Shown: positions 44,055 through 52,012 of the stretch, piece by piece
How positions within the stretch are numbered: position 1 is the stretch's first letter
How the letters are laid out: every line of letters starts with the position of its first letter
Origin: CBDCGJ01 sp965238305
Lineage (GTDB): Bacteria > Pseudomonadota > Alphaproteobacteria > GCA-2731375
Assembly (NCBI GenBank): GCA_965238305.1
Contig: CBDEHK010000001.1
Span: 1,116,001-1,180,000 of the forward strand
Direction of reading: 5' to 3'
DNA: 64,000 nucleotides
Translations under genes and position numbers: made by a program
The notes under the pieces: model-generated
The model's input: only the letters and a program-made list of their open reading frames with translations
Database searches by the model: none
Told to the model about the DNA's origin: nothing

Positions 44055-44921
44055 TCATAAATCCCGAGTTTCGGAGATACGGCGCACACTGGAATACGGT
44101 TCGTCATTTTTTTGAGCTCGATCGAGAACTTCACTCAAACTGTGAATGCTGACTTGCATGTCAAAAGCGTTTGCATGCAGAAACCGCCATTCGTCGAAAA
44201 CGAAACCGACATGGCCGGGAAAGAAGATCAAGTCCCCTTCCTTGATGGCGCTAAGATCCTTGCTTTGATCGACCTCATAGCCAACGGCTTGTTCCAGTAG
44301 ATCAGCATCTCTCGGCACATCTATACCCGAGCGCATCAAACAAAGTTGCACCAAGGCGGAACAATCCAATCCCTTAGACGAACGTCCGCCCCAAAGATAA
44401 GGCGTGCCCAGGAAGGTGAGGGCTGTCGATAGATAATCGGGAAATAAAGTGTCGAGAGGCAGCAAGTGTTTGCTGTAAATCCAATCGCCGCCGCGAATTC
44501 GGCTATAACTATCCTGTTCGCCTGTGACTGAAACCTTGCTGCCAAAACTAATCGTGCGATCGACCGGCAGTTTCATGTCCGGTTCGGGATAACAGAAGGT
44601 CCGGAGGCTATGGACCATATGGGTATTTTCGACCACTTCCTTGGTCAGGTGATTGCGGCGCACAAACCCGACATAACTGTCGTCAACATTCTGACCCCAG
44701 AACCAGTCGCCCTGCCGTTCATAGACATTGAAGACTTCGCCATAGAGCAGTTGGCTTTCTTGCCGCGCCCTGCCGCTGGCGGTAAATTTCAGCGGGGCGC
44801 CATCTTCGATGACCTGATAGGGGGTTGGATGGATGTATCGTCGCGCTTGCACCCGATCACGCAGCGACCAATCCGCCACGTCGGGGCGTGCGGGGGTCAC
44901 TCTGGAATCGAAGTCCGCCAT
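44055..44921 (-). CDS. NlpC/P60 family peptidase with SH3 domains
   Basis: A 288-residue C40 peptidase. Two bacterial SH3 modules (about 35-90 and 110-155) precede the catalytic domain. The catalytic Cys is in GRSSKGLDCSALVQ, the His in FPGHVGFVFDEW and the third residue near FLHANAFD. It would cleave gamma-D-glutamyl-diaminopimelate bonds of peptidoglycan fragments, probably in recycling, as there is no signal peptide. Its ATG shares one base with the stop of the upstream MarR-like gene. Confidence 0.9.
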   Translation of the reverse strand: MADFDSRVTPARPDVADWSLRDRVQARRYIHPTPYQVIEDGAPLKFTASGRARQESQLLYGEVFNVYERQGDWFWGQNVDDSYVGFVRRNHLTKEVVENTHMVHSLRTFCYPEPDMKLPVDRTISFGSKVSVTGEQDSYSRIRGGDWIYSKHLLPLDTLFPDYLSTALTFLGTPYLWGGRSSKGLDCSALVQLCLMRSGIDVPRDADLLEQAVGYEVDQSKDLSAIKEGDLIFFPGHVGFVFDEWRFLHANAFDMQVSIHSLSEVLDRAQKNDEPYSSVRRISETRDL

Positions 44922-45259
44922 TAGATTTCACCTGCGGCCCTGATGACAAGCTCGGCAAAATCACTCAAATACACCGAACCTTTGATGGTGCGTTGAACGA
45001 ATATATTGCGGCGATCATTTTCGTCCCGCCGGCGACGGATAAAGTCAAGGCGGCCCAAGGTATCGAGTGCACGCACGACGGCTGGTTTTGAGATATCCAA
45101 AGCCGCCGCCAGCCCCCGCACAGTATGTGGCGAAGCGCTCGAATACACTGTTAACAAGATCGCCATTTGTCGCGCCGATAAGTCAGGCCCCTCCCGCCGC
45201 ACGCTTTCGACGAGCGAGTTCCGCCAAACAAGTAACGCGCCCTGTGTCGACAATTGCAC
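44921..45259 (-). CDS. Small MarR-like winged-helix protein
   Basis: A 112-residue protein that is mostly a winged helix-turn-helix: SARQMAILLTVYSSASPHTV, RGLAAALDISKPAVVRALDT (recognition helix) and a wing at RRDENDRRNIFVQRTIKG. It lacks the long dimerising helices of full MarR proteins. The start is GTG 45259 with AAGGAG 8 bp upstream. It is coupled by a 1-bp overlap to the NlpC/P60 gene, so it probably regulates that unit. Confidence 0.85.
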   Translation of the reverse strand: MQLSTQGALLVWRNSLVESVRREGPDLSARQMAILLTVYSSASPHTVRGLAAALDISKPAVVRALDTLGRLDFIRRRRDENDRRNIFVQRTIKGSVYLSDFAELVIRAAGEI

Positions 45260-45397
45260 GATGCCTACTCCTTACAAAACTGATCGCGCTGTGACTAAAG
45301 GTCTTAATTACGCATCCGGAACGTTCCGGTCGCGAATCAACCAGAGTGAATCGTGAAATCGACACTAATGCAAGTCTTAAGCGTGGGCCTAATGCAA

Positions 45398-46810
45398 TTA
45401 GGTTTCGCTATAGCGTTCCTTGATCAAGCCATAAACGGTTCGCATTGCCAGCGGCTCGCCACCAACTGGGCGGCCCGGGCGGGCCTTGTCATTCCAGCCA
45501 TAGGTATCGATATGAGCCCAACTTTTTGTCCGGGTGACAAATTCCTTCAGATAAAGTGCCGCCGTGATAGCGCCACCGAAGCCACCTTCGGAAACATTAT
45601 TGATGTCGGCGACTTTGCTGTCCAACATGTCCCGGTAGGGGGCATAAAGCGGCAAGCGCCAAACCGGATCCATCCGATCCTGGCCAACCTCAGCAAAGGC
45701 AGCGGCCAAATCATCGTCGTCGGTGAAAATTGCTGGCAAGTCGGTCCCTAGTGCGACGCGCGCCGCGCCCGTCAAGGTTGCCATATCGATCAAAAGGTCC
45801 GGCGTTTCAAAATCCGCCTCGGCCAAGGCATCGCAAAGCACAATGCGGCCTTCCGCATCGGTATTGCCGACTTCAACCATAATACCTTTGCGGGTCTGCA
45901 AAACATCGCCTGGGCGATAGGCGGCCCCGGAAACAGCGTTTTCAACAGCCGGGATCAAGACGCGCAGCCGCACCGGCAGTTTTGTCGACATAATCATTGT
46001 GGCCACGCCCAACACGGTCGCCGCCCCACCCATATCCTTCTTCATTTTGAGCATTCCAGCCGAAGGTTTTAAATCCAAACCACCAGTATCGAAGCAAACA
46101 CCTTTACCGACCAGCGTCACTTTCGGTGCTTGCGTGTCACCCCAAGTAAGATCGATCAGACGGGGATAATTGATACTGGCCCGGCCGACCGCATGAATGG
46201 CGGGATAATTTTCCATCAACAGATCGTCGCCGACCAGGACCTGACAGGCGCCGCCGAAACGCCGCGCCAATTCATTTGCTGCTTCCGCCAAATCACCTGG
46301 CGCCATGTCTGCGGCGGGCGTGTTGATCAAATCACGCGCCAAAGTCGCACCTTCAACGGTCGCGTCCGCGTAAGCAATATCGACCGCCTCTGGGGCGACT
46401 AACTCTGCAAATACGGTTGTTGGTTCTTTGTATTGGCTGAATATATAGGAACCTAAGCTCCAGGCAACGACAGCATCGGTTGCCAGGCGCTCGTCCACGT
46501 CGCCGTCAATGCGGTAAACACCGGCCGGCAATGCGGAAGCAAGATCACCAAATGCCCAAACGTTATAGTTCTCTCCCAGGCCCAATACGACACCCGCAAT
46601 TCCGCCGTCGGTTGCCGGCAACAGAGCAAATTTTCCGTCTTTTGCCTCATAGCCTGTTGCGGTCAACCAGGTTTGCTCGGCCGCATTACGACCTGCTAGC
46701 CATTGCGGATAGTCCGTCGACGAAACAGGCCAGATCGCTACTGCTTCTGGGTCTTGTTCAAGGACAATATTTGAAAGCAATTTATTCCCCGATAACTTGG
46801 TGATAAACAT
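45398..46810 (-). CDS. Leucyl aminopeptidase family protein (M17)
   Basis: A 470-residue cytosolic dizinc aminopeptidase that removes N-terminal residues from peptides, a plausible partner of the yej peptide importer. The M17 signature NTDAEGRIVLCDAL is intact. Metal ligands also lie in LVGKGVCFDTGGLDLKPSAG and the following KKDMGG. The N-terminal domain is divergent, as in the PepB-like branch. I chose ATG 46810; the frame extends to 46900 but would overlap the divergent GST gene. No clear ribosome site is visible. Confidence 0.92.
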   Translation of the reverse strand: MFITKLSGNKLLSNIVLEQDPEAVAIWPVSSTDYPQWLAGRNAAEQTWLTATGYEAKDGKFALLPATDGGIAGVVLGLGENYNVWAFGDLASALPAGVYRIDGDVDERLATDAVVAWSLGSYIFSQYKEPTTVFAELVAPEAVDIAYADATVEGATLARDLINTPAADMAPGDLAEAANELARRFGGACQVLVGDDLLMENYPAIHAVGRASINYPRLIDLTWGDTQAPKVTLVGKGVCFDTGGLDLKPSAGMLKMKKDMGGAATVLGVATMIMSTKLPVRLRVLIPAVENAVSGAAYRPGDVLQTRKGIMVEVGNTDAEGRIVLCDALAEADFETPDLLIDMATLTGAARVALGTDLPAIFTDDDDLAAAFAEVGQDRMDPVWRLPLYAPYRDMLDSKVADINNVSEGGFGGAITAALYLKEFVTRTKSWAHIDTYGWNDKARPGRPVGGEPLAMRTVYGLIKERYSET

Positions 46811-46885
46811 GTCGCCGCGCAGGCAACCTAAGTCGGGCACAGAAAACCACAGGCCATCATCGCTGACAAGGGAAGGGATAATATT

Positions 46886-47542
46886 ATGACGGATTATCAT
46901 TTGTTAATCGGCAGCCGGAATTATTCTTCCTGGTCTTTGCGGATCTGGTTGCTGATGCATCATTTTTCCATTCCTTTTCGCGAGACGCTCATCCCGCTTT
47001 ATCAATCGACTTCGAAGGCGGCTCTGGCCCAACAAACGCCAAGCGGGAAAGTACCAGTTTTGGAAACTGGAGATATCGCGATTTGGGACACCTTGGCGAT
47101 CGTCGAGTATCTCGCCGAAAATCATCCTGACCTTGCCATTTGGCCAAGTGAACCAAATCGGCGCGCCATTGCCAGATCATATTGCGCAGAAATGCATTCT
47201 GGATTTGCCGCCATGCGGGCAGATTTGCCGATGGACATTCACGCGCGTGAAGTTCGCCCGGCGTTGCATGAGAACCTACAAGCAGATATCAACCGGATCG
47301 TCGAATTATGGTTAAAGGCCAGGATAGACAATGCCGACACAGGGGCATTTTTATTTGGTCATTTCTCTGCCGCTGACGCATTTTTTGCCCCCGTCGCATC
47401 GCGTTTCCGCAGCTACGATATCGTTTTGCCGGCGCTGGCGCGGGACTATGTTGACGCTATTTTCGACTTACCATCGATGCGGGCATGGATTTTGGCGGCA
47501 GACGAACAAACAGCTCAGTCTACCAGGCCGCGTTCTTTGTAA
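46886..47542 (+). CDS. Glutathione S-transferase family protein
   Basis: A 218-residue two-domain GST. The thioredoxin-like part (1-80) starts LLIGSRNYSSWSLRIWLLM, with the likely active Ser in the NYSSWS motif typical of one bacterial GST group. SGKVPVLETGDIAIWDTLAI carries the cis-Pro and the Ser/Thr-type glutathione contact. The helical domain contains FGHFSAADAFFAPVASRF. It probably conjugates or reduces small electrophiles. It is convergent with the TAXI gene and the two coding ends overlap by 28 bp. Confidence 0.9.
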   Translation: MTDYHLLIGSRNYSSWSLRIWLLMHHFSIPFRETLIPLYQSTSKAALAQQTPSGKVPVLETGDIAIWDTLAIVEYLAENHPDLAIWPSEPNRRAIARSYCAEMHSGFAAMRADLPMDIHAREVRPALHENLQADINRIVELWLKARIDNADTGAFLFGHFSAADAFFAPVASRFRSYDIVLPALARDYVDAIFDLPSMRAWILAADEQTAQSTRPRSL

Positions 47543-48543
47543 TACTGTCGGGCCCCCGGATGCAAAGGCAACGTGACGCCGTCTATGGCATTCTCGAGCA
47601 GGATTTGTCGGCCTTTTGGATGACCGGTATCCAAAAGATGGCGGGTCGCATCGTTCCAGAGCGCCCGTGTCATCTTATAAACCAGATCGTCGTCGATTTT
47701 TGCTGAAACCAACCATAACGCATTGACGCCGATGGTTGGTGAATTGCCTACACCAGGATATACACCAGCCGGGATATCGGTCGTTATATAAAAGGGAAAG
47801 TCGCGCACCCACTTATCGCGCAGTTCCTGATCAATCGGCAAAAGTTTGATCGGATGGTTGCTGGACAGGCTCATTACGGCGCGCGAGGGCACGCCGGTAA
47901 CAGCGAAAAACGCATCCAACTGGCCCTGTTCTATGGCATCGGCGGCGGCACCCGAACTTAAAAATTGCACATCCAATTCGGCGAGTTCAATCCCGGCCCG
48001 TTGCAGTAACAAGCGTGCGTCCACAGCCGTTCCAGATTCCGGGAGGCCGATCGATACCCGCTGCCCTTTCAAATCTGCCAGTGTGTTCATGTCGAGACCT
48101 TGGCGCGTCACCACATGCAAGGCTTCGGTATAAAGGCGGGCAATGACCCGCAGATTGTCGACTGGTCCCGGTTCCAAATAACGTCCGGTGCCGGTAAAGG
48201 CGGCGTGCGCGATATCAGCTTGACTGAGACCGGATTCCACCTCGCCCTTGACAATCCGATCAATATTTTCGACTGAGCCTTGGGTCGTTAGGGCGACGGC
48301 GAGCAGGCCAGGTACGCCACACTTATTAGGATCAGCGCAAAATTCGGCGCCGCGCGGATTGGAAACACCATTCGCAATAATTGTTCCGATAGGAAAATAT
48401 GTTCCTGACGAGGAACCGGTGGCAATTTGGAAATAATTAGATTGCTGGCCCCAGCTAAGGCTGGCGGCAAGCAATGTCGTAGTCGCCACCACACATGTAA
48501 TCAACAGCCGGTATGCCAAAATTGAAATGAGACGCCTATACAT
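47515..48543 (-). CDS. TAXI-family TRAP solute-binding protein
   Basis: A 342-residue periplasmic binding protein with a signal (LLITCVVATTTLLAASLSWG). The TAXI mark is FQIATGSSSGTYFPIGTIIA, followed by VENIDRIVKGEVESGLSQAD and LKGQRVSIGLPESGTAVDAR. TAXI proteins feed fused-permease TRAP transporters, often for glutamate or related acids. No permease gene is adjacent. The only TRAP permeases in the window, at 17.8-19.7 kb, are separate DctQ and DctM proteins, so pairing with them is uncertain. Confidence 0.92.
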   Translation of the reverse strand: MYRRLISILAYRLLITCVVATTTLLAASLSWGQQSNYFQIATGSSSGTYFPIGTIIANGVSNPRGAEFCADPNKCGVPGLLAVALTTQGSVENIDRIVKGEVESGLSQADIAHAAFTGTGRYLEPGPVDNLRVIARLYTEALHVVTRQGLDMNTLADLKGQRVSIGLPESGTAVDARLLLQRAGIELAELDVQFLSSGAAADAIEQGQLDAFFAVTGVPSRAVMSLSSNHPIKLLPIDQELRDKWVRDFPFYITTDIPAGVYPGVGNSPTIGVNALWLVSAKIDDDLVYKMTRALWNDATRHLLDTGHPKGRQILLENAIDGVTLPLHPGARQYYKERGLVD

Positions 48544-48611
48544 GTTCCTGCTTATACTCTCATAGGGACCGCTTCGCTAGTCGACTTTATGTGAAGATCA
48601 GGAAATTTGTG

Positions 48612-49085
48612 ATGGAACTAAGTATTGATGTTGCAGAACAGTTAGTGACGAACGCGATACCGCACGCCAAGGAGATGGGGATCGAGTTCGTCGCCTTGGA
48701 AGACGCGCGCATGACCATTAAGGTGGAACAGCAACCGCATTTTGTCGGCAACCCGGAATCCGGCGTGATCCATGGCGGTGTCATCACCACTTTGTTGGAT
48801 AGTGTCAGCGGCATTGCCGTTTATGCCAAGACCGGGCGGTTCGAACCGCTGGCGACTTTGGATCTGCGTATCGATTATCTGAAACCGTCGGCACCCGGCC
48901 TGCCGATTTTTGCGCAGGCGGAATGTTATAAAGCCACTAGCAGTGTCGCTTTTGTTTGGGGCATTGCCTATCAAGTCAACCGCGAGGATCCTATTGCCCA
49001 TAGCGCCGGCTCCTTCATGTTGTCGACCAAAGGGGCGTCCATGCGAAGTAAAGCGAAAAAGGAAACCGGTCATGACCTTTCTTGA
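48612..49085 (+). CDS. PaaI-like hotdog thioesterase, copy 1
   Basis: A 157-residue hotdog-fold acyl-CoA thioesterase. The active region is HFVGNPESGVIHGGVITTLL, with the HGG turn and a following Asp in LLDSVSGIA, and the later LATLDLRIDYLKPSAPG strand pair is typical of PaaI/DUF4442 members. I chose ATG 48612 with AGGAAAT upstream; a GTG at 48591 is the alternative. The next gene, a second hotdog protein, starts 14 bp before its stop. Confidence 0.88.
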   Translation: MELSIDVAEQLVTNAIPHAKEMGIEFVALEDARMTIKVEQQPHFVGNPESGVIHGGVITTLLDSVSGIAVYAKTGRFEPLATLDLRIDYLKPSAPGLPIFAQAECYKATSSVAFVWGIAYQVNREDPIAHSAGSFMLSTKGASMRSKAKKETGHDLS

Positions 49086-49506
49086 TCAGATCAAGACGGC
49101 CGGCAAAGCCGGCGACTATAACGCTATCATTGAGCAAATCCCTTATATGAAATGGCTAGGTATTCGGCTTGAAAGCAATGCAGAGCTAGGTCTGATGGCG
49201 GTGCTGCCATTCACCGATCGCATTGTCGGCAATCCGGTTCTGCCGGCTATCCATGGCGGTGTTACCGGGGCCTTCCTGGAAAGTGCGGCACAGATGACGA
49301 TATTTGCCGAACTGCAGGTGGAAAAATTGCCACGCATTATTAACATCACCATCGACTATCTACGGAGCGGTCGGCCGTTGGACACTTACGCGCAAGGAAT
49401 TGTCACCCGACAGGGACGCCGGGTCGCCAATGTCCGGGTCGACGCCTGGCAAGATGATCGCAAGCGCCCGATAGCGTCCGCTCACACTCATTTCCTGATC
49501 GGCTAA
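49072..49506 (+). CDS. PaaI-like hotdog thioesterase, copy 2
   Basis: A 144-residue hotdog protein with VGNPVLPAIHGGVTGAFLES and a Glu where copy 1 has Asp, then RIINITIDYLRSGRPLDTYA. It differs from copy 1 along its length, so this is an old duplication or a heterodimer-forming pair. ATG 49072 lies within the end of copy 1, so the two are co-translated. The acyl substrate is unknown. Confidence 0.88.
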   Translation: MTFLDQIKTAGKAGDYNAIIEQIPYMKWLGIRLESNAELGLMAVLPFTDRIVGNPVLPAIHGGVTGAFLESAAQMTIFAELQVEKLPRIINITIDYLRSGRPLDTYAQGIVTRQGRRVANVRVDAWQDDRKRPIASAHTHFLIG

Positions 49507-49519
49507 GGAGTTTTTTTGC

Positions 49520-50413
49520 ATGGCCAAGTCACCGTTCAAAGCAGCCGACATCTTCGGCATTATTCCACCGATGACGACCCCGTTTACAGCCAGCGGTAAA
49601 ATCGATGTGACAGCCTTTCGATCCCAGGCTCGTTTTCTGATCGATGCCGGCGTCCACGGCTTGGCGGTCGGCGGCAGCACGGGCGAGGGCCACACCCTCG
49701 ATACAGCGGAGACGGTGCGTTTATTGTCGATCGCGGTAAAAGAAGCCGCCGGGCGGTTGCCGATTATCGCCGGGATCATAGTCGACAGCACGGCGCAAGC
49801 GATCGAACGGGGCAAGGCGGCGGCAGCAACCGGGGTCGCGGCATTGCAGGTGACGCCGGTGCATTATTTGTTCCGCCCCGATGACACTCATATGCTGGAA
49901 CATTTCCGGACCCTCGGCAAAACCTGCAAGATACCCATCATCATCTATAACGTGGTACCCTGGTCTTATCTGTCGCCGGACCTTCTTGCAAAGATTTTGC
50001 GGGAGGTGCCGGAAGTCATCGGCGTCAAACAAAGCGCCGGGGACTTAAAACTATTGGCCGACCTGATGATCAAAGCACCAAAAGATGCCCGCATCCTCTC
50101 CGCTGTTGATGCTTTGATGTATCCGTCGTTCGCCCTTGGGGCGCATGGCGCGGTGGCGGCGATCCTGACGGCGGCACCAAATAGTTATGTGAAGATGTGG
50201 GACGCTGTCCAAACCGGCGACCACGTCACGGCGCGACGGCTCCATGAAAAACTTCTGCGGCTATGGAATGCGATGATCGACGATAATCTGCCGGCGGCGG
50301 TAAAATTCGCCCTGAGCGAACAAGGCATCCCGGGCGGTCATCCGCGCGCGCCGATGCCCGCAGCCACCCAGAAGCAGCAGCGGGCCATTCGCGCGGCATT
50401 GCAGAAGCTTTAG
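49520..50413 (+). CDS. Dihydrodipicolinate synthase-family aldolase
   Basis: A 297-residue class I aldolase of the DapA/NanA superfamily. The substrate loop is AVGGSTGEGHTLDTAETVRL, the catalytic Tyr is in IIIYNVVPWSY and the Schiff-base Lys in VIGVKQSAGDLKLL. Sequence around these sites differs from true DapA, so a lyase or hydratase for another 2-keto acid is more likely than lysine synthesis. It follows the thioesterase pair by 13 bp and is convergent with the GST gene. Confidence 0.87.
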   Translation: MAKSPFKAADIFGIIPPMTTPFTASGKIDVTAFRSQARFLIDAGVHGLAVGGSTGEGHTLDTAETVRLLSIAVKEAAGRLPIIAGIIVDSTAQAIERGKAAAATGVAALQVTPVHYLFRPDDTHMLEHFRTLGKTCKIPIIIYNVVPWSYLSPDLLAKILREVPEVIGVKQSAGDLKLLADLMIKAPKDARILSAVDALMYPSFALGAHGAVAAILTAAPNSYVKMWDAVQTGDHVTARRLHEKLLRLWNAMIDDNLPAAVKFALSEQGIPGGHPRAPMPAATQKQQRAIRAALQKL

Positions 50414-51052
50414 TTATTCCGCCGCTTGTGGGATTGGTGGCATGGTGTTGACGTAGGCCGGGCGCTGAATCATTTCCGCGCCGCCGCGATGGATATTGCT
50501 GCACTTGCTTAACAATTCACCACCCTCCGGCATTTGCGAGACATAGAACAGGATCGGCGCCAAAAACAAATCGGCATAGCTTAATTGATCGCCCACAAGG
50601 TGTTTGCCGGCGCCAATTGCGCCATCAATAACGCCGAGTTGGCGTTCGACTTCCGGCAGTGCCGCATCGATGACAGCGCGATCTGGCGCGTTTCCGGACA
50701 TCTGCGCCCGGACATAGGCCAGGACATATTGCCGGATCATGGTTTCATCAATGTAATCATTGATGGCGCTAACCCACTGCCACATCCGCGCTTCGTCTGC
50801 CGCATTGTCCGGCTTCAAGCTCGGACCATCGAAAACATTGTCGATATAACTAACAATCGCCGCAGTCTCGAAAATGGTCACGTCGCCATGGCTCATGACC
50901 GGAATTTTGGCGAACGGGTGCAAAGCCTTGAGGGCATCGCTGCCGAATTCGATTTCCTGCAACTCATAACTTATGCCCTTTTCCTCCGCCGCCATCCGGG
51001 CGGTGCGGGTATATGTCGATAGTGGGCTACCGTGAATAATAATGTCGGACAT
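50414..51052 (-). CDS. Glutathione S-transferase family protein
   Basis: A 212-residue GST. The N-terminal thioredoxin-like domain begins IIIHGSPLSTYTRTARMAAE and contains ALHPFAKIPVMSHGDVTIFE, which carries the cis-Pro. The C-terminal helices contain LVGDQLSYADLFLAPILFYV, the family's N-capping box. The start ATG 51052 has GGGAGAAG. It is the last gene of an arsR-SRPBCC-GST set, 28 bp after the SRPBCC gene, which suggests induction by an electrophile or toxicant. Confidence 0.9.
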   Translation of the reverse strand: MSDIIIHGSPLSTYTRTARMAAEEKGISYELQEIEFGSDALKALHPFAKIPVMSHGDVTIFETAAIVSYIDNVFDGPSLKPDNAADEARMWQWVSAINDYIDETMIRQYVLAYVRAQMSGNAPDRAVIDAALPEVERQLGVIDGAIGAGKHLVGDQLSYADLFLAPILFYVSQMPEGGELLSKCSNIHRGGAEMIQRPAYVNTMPPIPQAAE

Positions 51053-51080
51053 TTGTCTTCTCCCATTTTCCCAAAGTTTT

Positions 51081-51569
51081 TTAGATGATGCCTTCCAGGC
51101 AGTCGAAGGAACCGCTCCAGCCGGAATTGTGGTTGTCGCGGAACTCTTCGGTAGCAAAACCGTCATGAACAAGAACAACCTCCGTGCCATCGGGATGATC
51201 ATTGAAGGTCAGGGCAACATTCGTCGCGGCGCCCTTTTCCTCGCCGACGCCCCAATGCCAGGTCATGGCGAGATGGTCGGGCGGTGAGATTTTTTGATAT
51301 TCACCGGAAAGATGATGCACGTTGCCGCTTTCATGGTGCATCTCCAGGCTATAAGCGCCGCCGATCTGCAGATCGATCGTGACATTTTTACAGCTCACGC
51401 CTTTGGGTCCCCACCATTGCGAAAATATCTCCGGCTTGGTGAAGGCATCAAAGACCGTTTGGCGCGGTGCTTTGATGACCCGGCTTATTTCCAGGGTGTA
51501 ACTATCTTCGTCGGTCATCTGTACTTTTGTGTTTGTTTCAGCGGCAATATTAGCCCCAGTATTAACCAT
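51081..51569 (-). CDS. SRPBCC/AHSA1 domain protein
   Basis: A 162-residue START-like protein of the AHSA1 type. The core is LEISRVIKAPRQTVFDAFTK, PEIFSQWWGPKGVSCKNVTI and later WHWGVGEEKGAATNVALTF, typical of this hydrophobic-cavity family. Its role is unknown. I chose ATG 51569 with GGGAG 8 bp upstream. The start lies inside the end of the arsR gene, so the two are translationally coupled. ArsR-AHSA1 pairs are common in bacteria. Confidence 0.9.
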   Translation of the reverse strand: MVNTGANIAAETNTKVQMTDEDSYTLEISRVIKAPRQTVFDAFTKPEIFSQWWGPKGVSCKNVTIDLQIGGAYSLEMHHESGNVHHLSGEYQKISPPDHLAMTWHWGVGEEKGAATNVALTFNDHPDGTEVVLVHDGFATEEFRDNHNSGWSGSFDCLEGII

Positions 51570-51912
51570 TTTCGTCATCTCCCTTAGTTTTGGTTTCGTG
51601 AACATCTTCCAAATAGGTGGCCAGCTGATCGAGCTGCCCTTCCCAGAACCGTTTGTAGTGATTGATCCAGGCCGCGGCTGCTTCCAGGCTTTCTGGCCGC
51701 AGCTGGCAACGGCGAAACTGCGCGTCTTTGCGTCGTTCGATCAAAGCAGCCTCCTCCAACACTTTCAGGTGGCGGGAAATCGCTGGCAGCGAAATCTCAA
51801 ACGGTGCCGCCAGCTCATTCACTGACGCCTCGCCTTCCGCCAATCGCGCCAGGATCGCCCTTCGGGTCGGGTCGGCCAGGGCCTTGAAGGTATGGTCCAA
51901 TTTTTCTGCCAT
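51562..51912 (-). CDS. ArsR-family transcriptional regulator
   Basis: A 116-residue winged-helix repressor. The helix-turn-helix is FKALADPTRRAILARLAEGE then ASVNELAAPFEISLPAISRH and LKVLEEAALIERRKDAQFRR. It lacks the Cys pair of metal-sensing ArsR proteins and belongs to the SdpR-like group, which sense other signals. The start ATG 51912 has GAGAG upstream. A TTAACAA/TTGTTAA inverted repeat overlaps its promoter and is a likely self-operator. Confidence 0.93.
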   Translation of the reverse strand: MAEKLDHTFKALADPTRRAILARLAEGEASVNELAAPFEISLPAISRHLKVLEEAALIERRKDAQFRRCQLRPESLEAAAAWINHYKRFWEGQLDQLATYLEDVHETKTKGDDENG

Positions 51913-51923
51913 TAATCTCTCAC

Positions 51924-51955
51924 TTAACAAGATGTTTAATTAACGTAATTGTTAA
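51924..51955. promoter_or_regulatory. Inverted repeat, candidate ArsR operator
   Basis: TTAACAA at 51924-51930 and TTGTTAA at 51949-51955 form an exact 7-bp inverted repeat around an AT-rich centre. It overlaps the -10 element at 51953-51958 and ends 11 bp before the arsR start. Such placement suits autorepression; binding is inferred. Confidence 0.5.
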
Positions 51956-51981
51956 ATACAGAAATTCAAGTGGCTTGTCAA
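51953..51981 (-). promoter_or_regulatory. Sigma70-type promoter of the arsR operon
   Basis: On the minus strand a perfect TTGACA (-35, 51976-51981) is separated by 17 bp from TATTTA (-10, 51953-51958). It would drive arsR, the SRPBCC gene and the GST gene. Confidence 0.55.
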
Positions 51982-52012
51982 ACAAAAATCGAACCCGTCC
52001 AGATGATGATTT

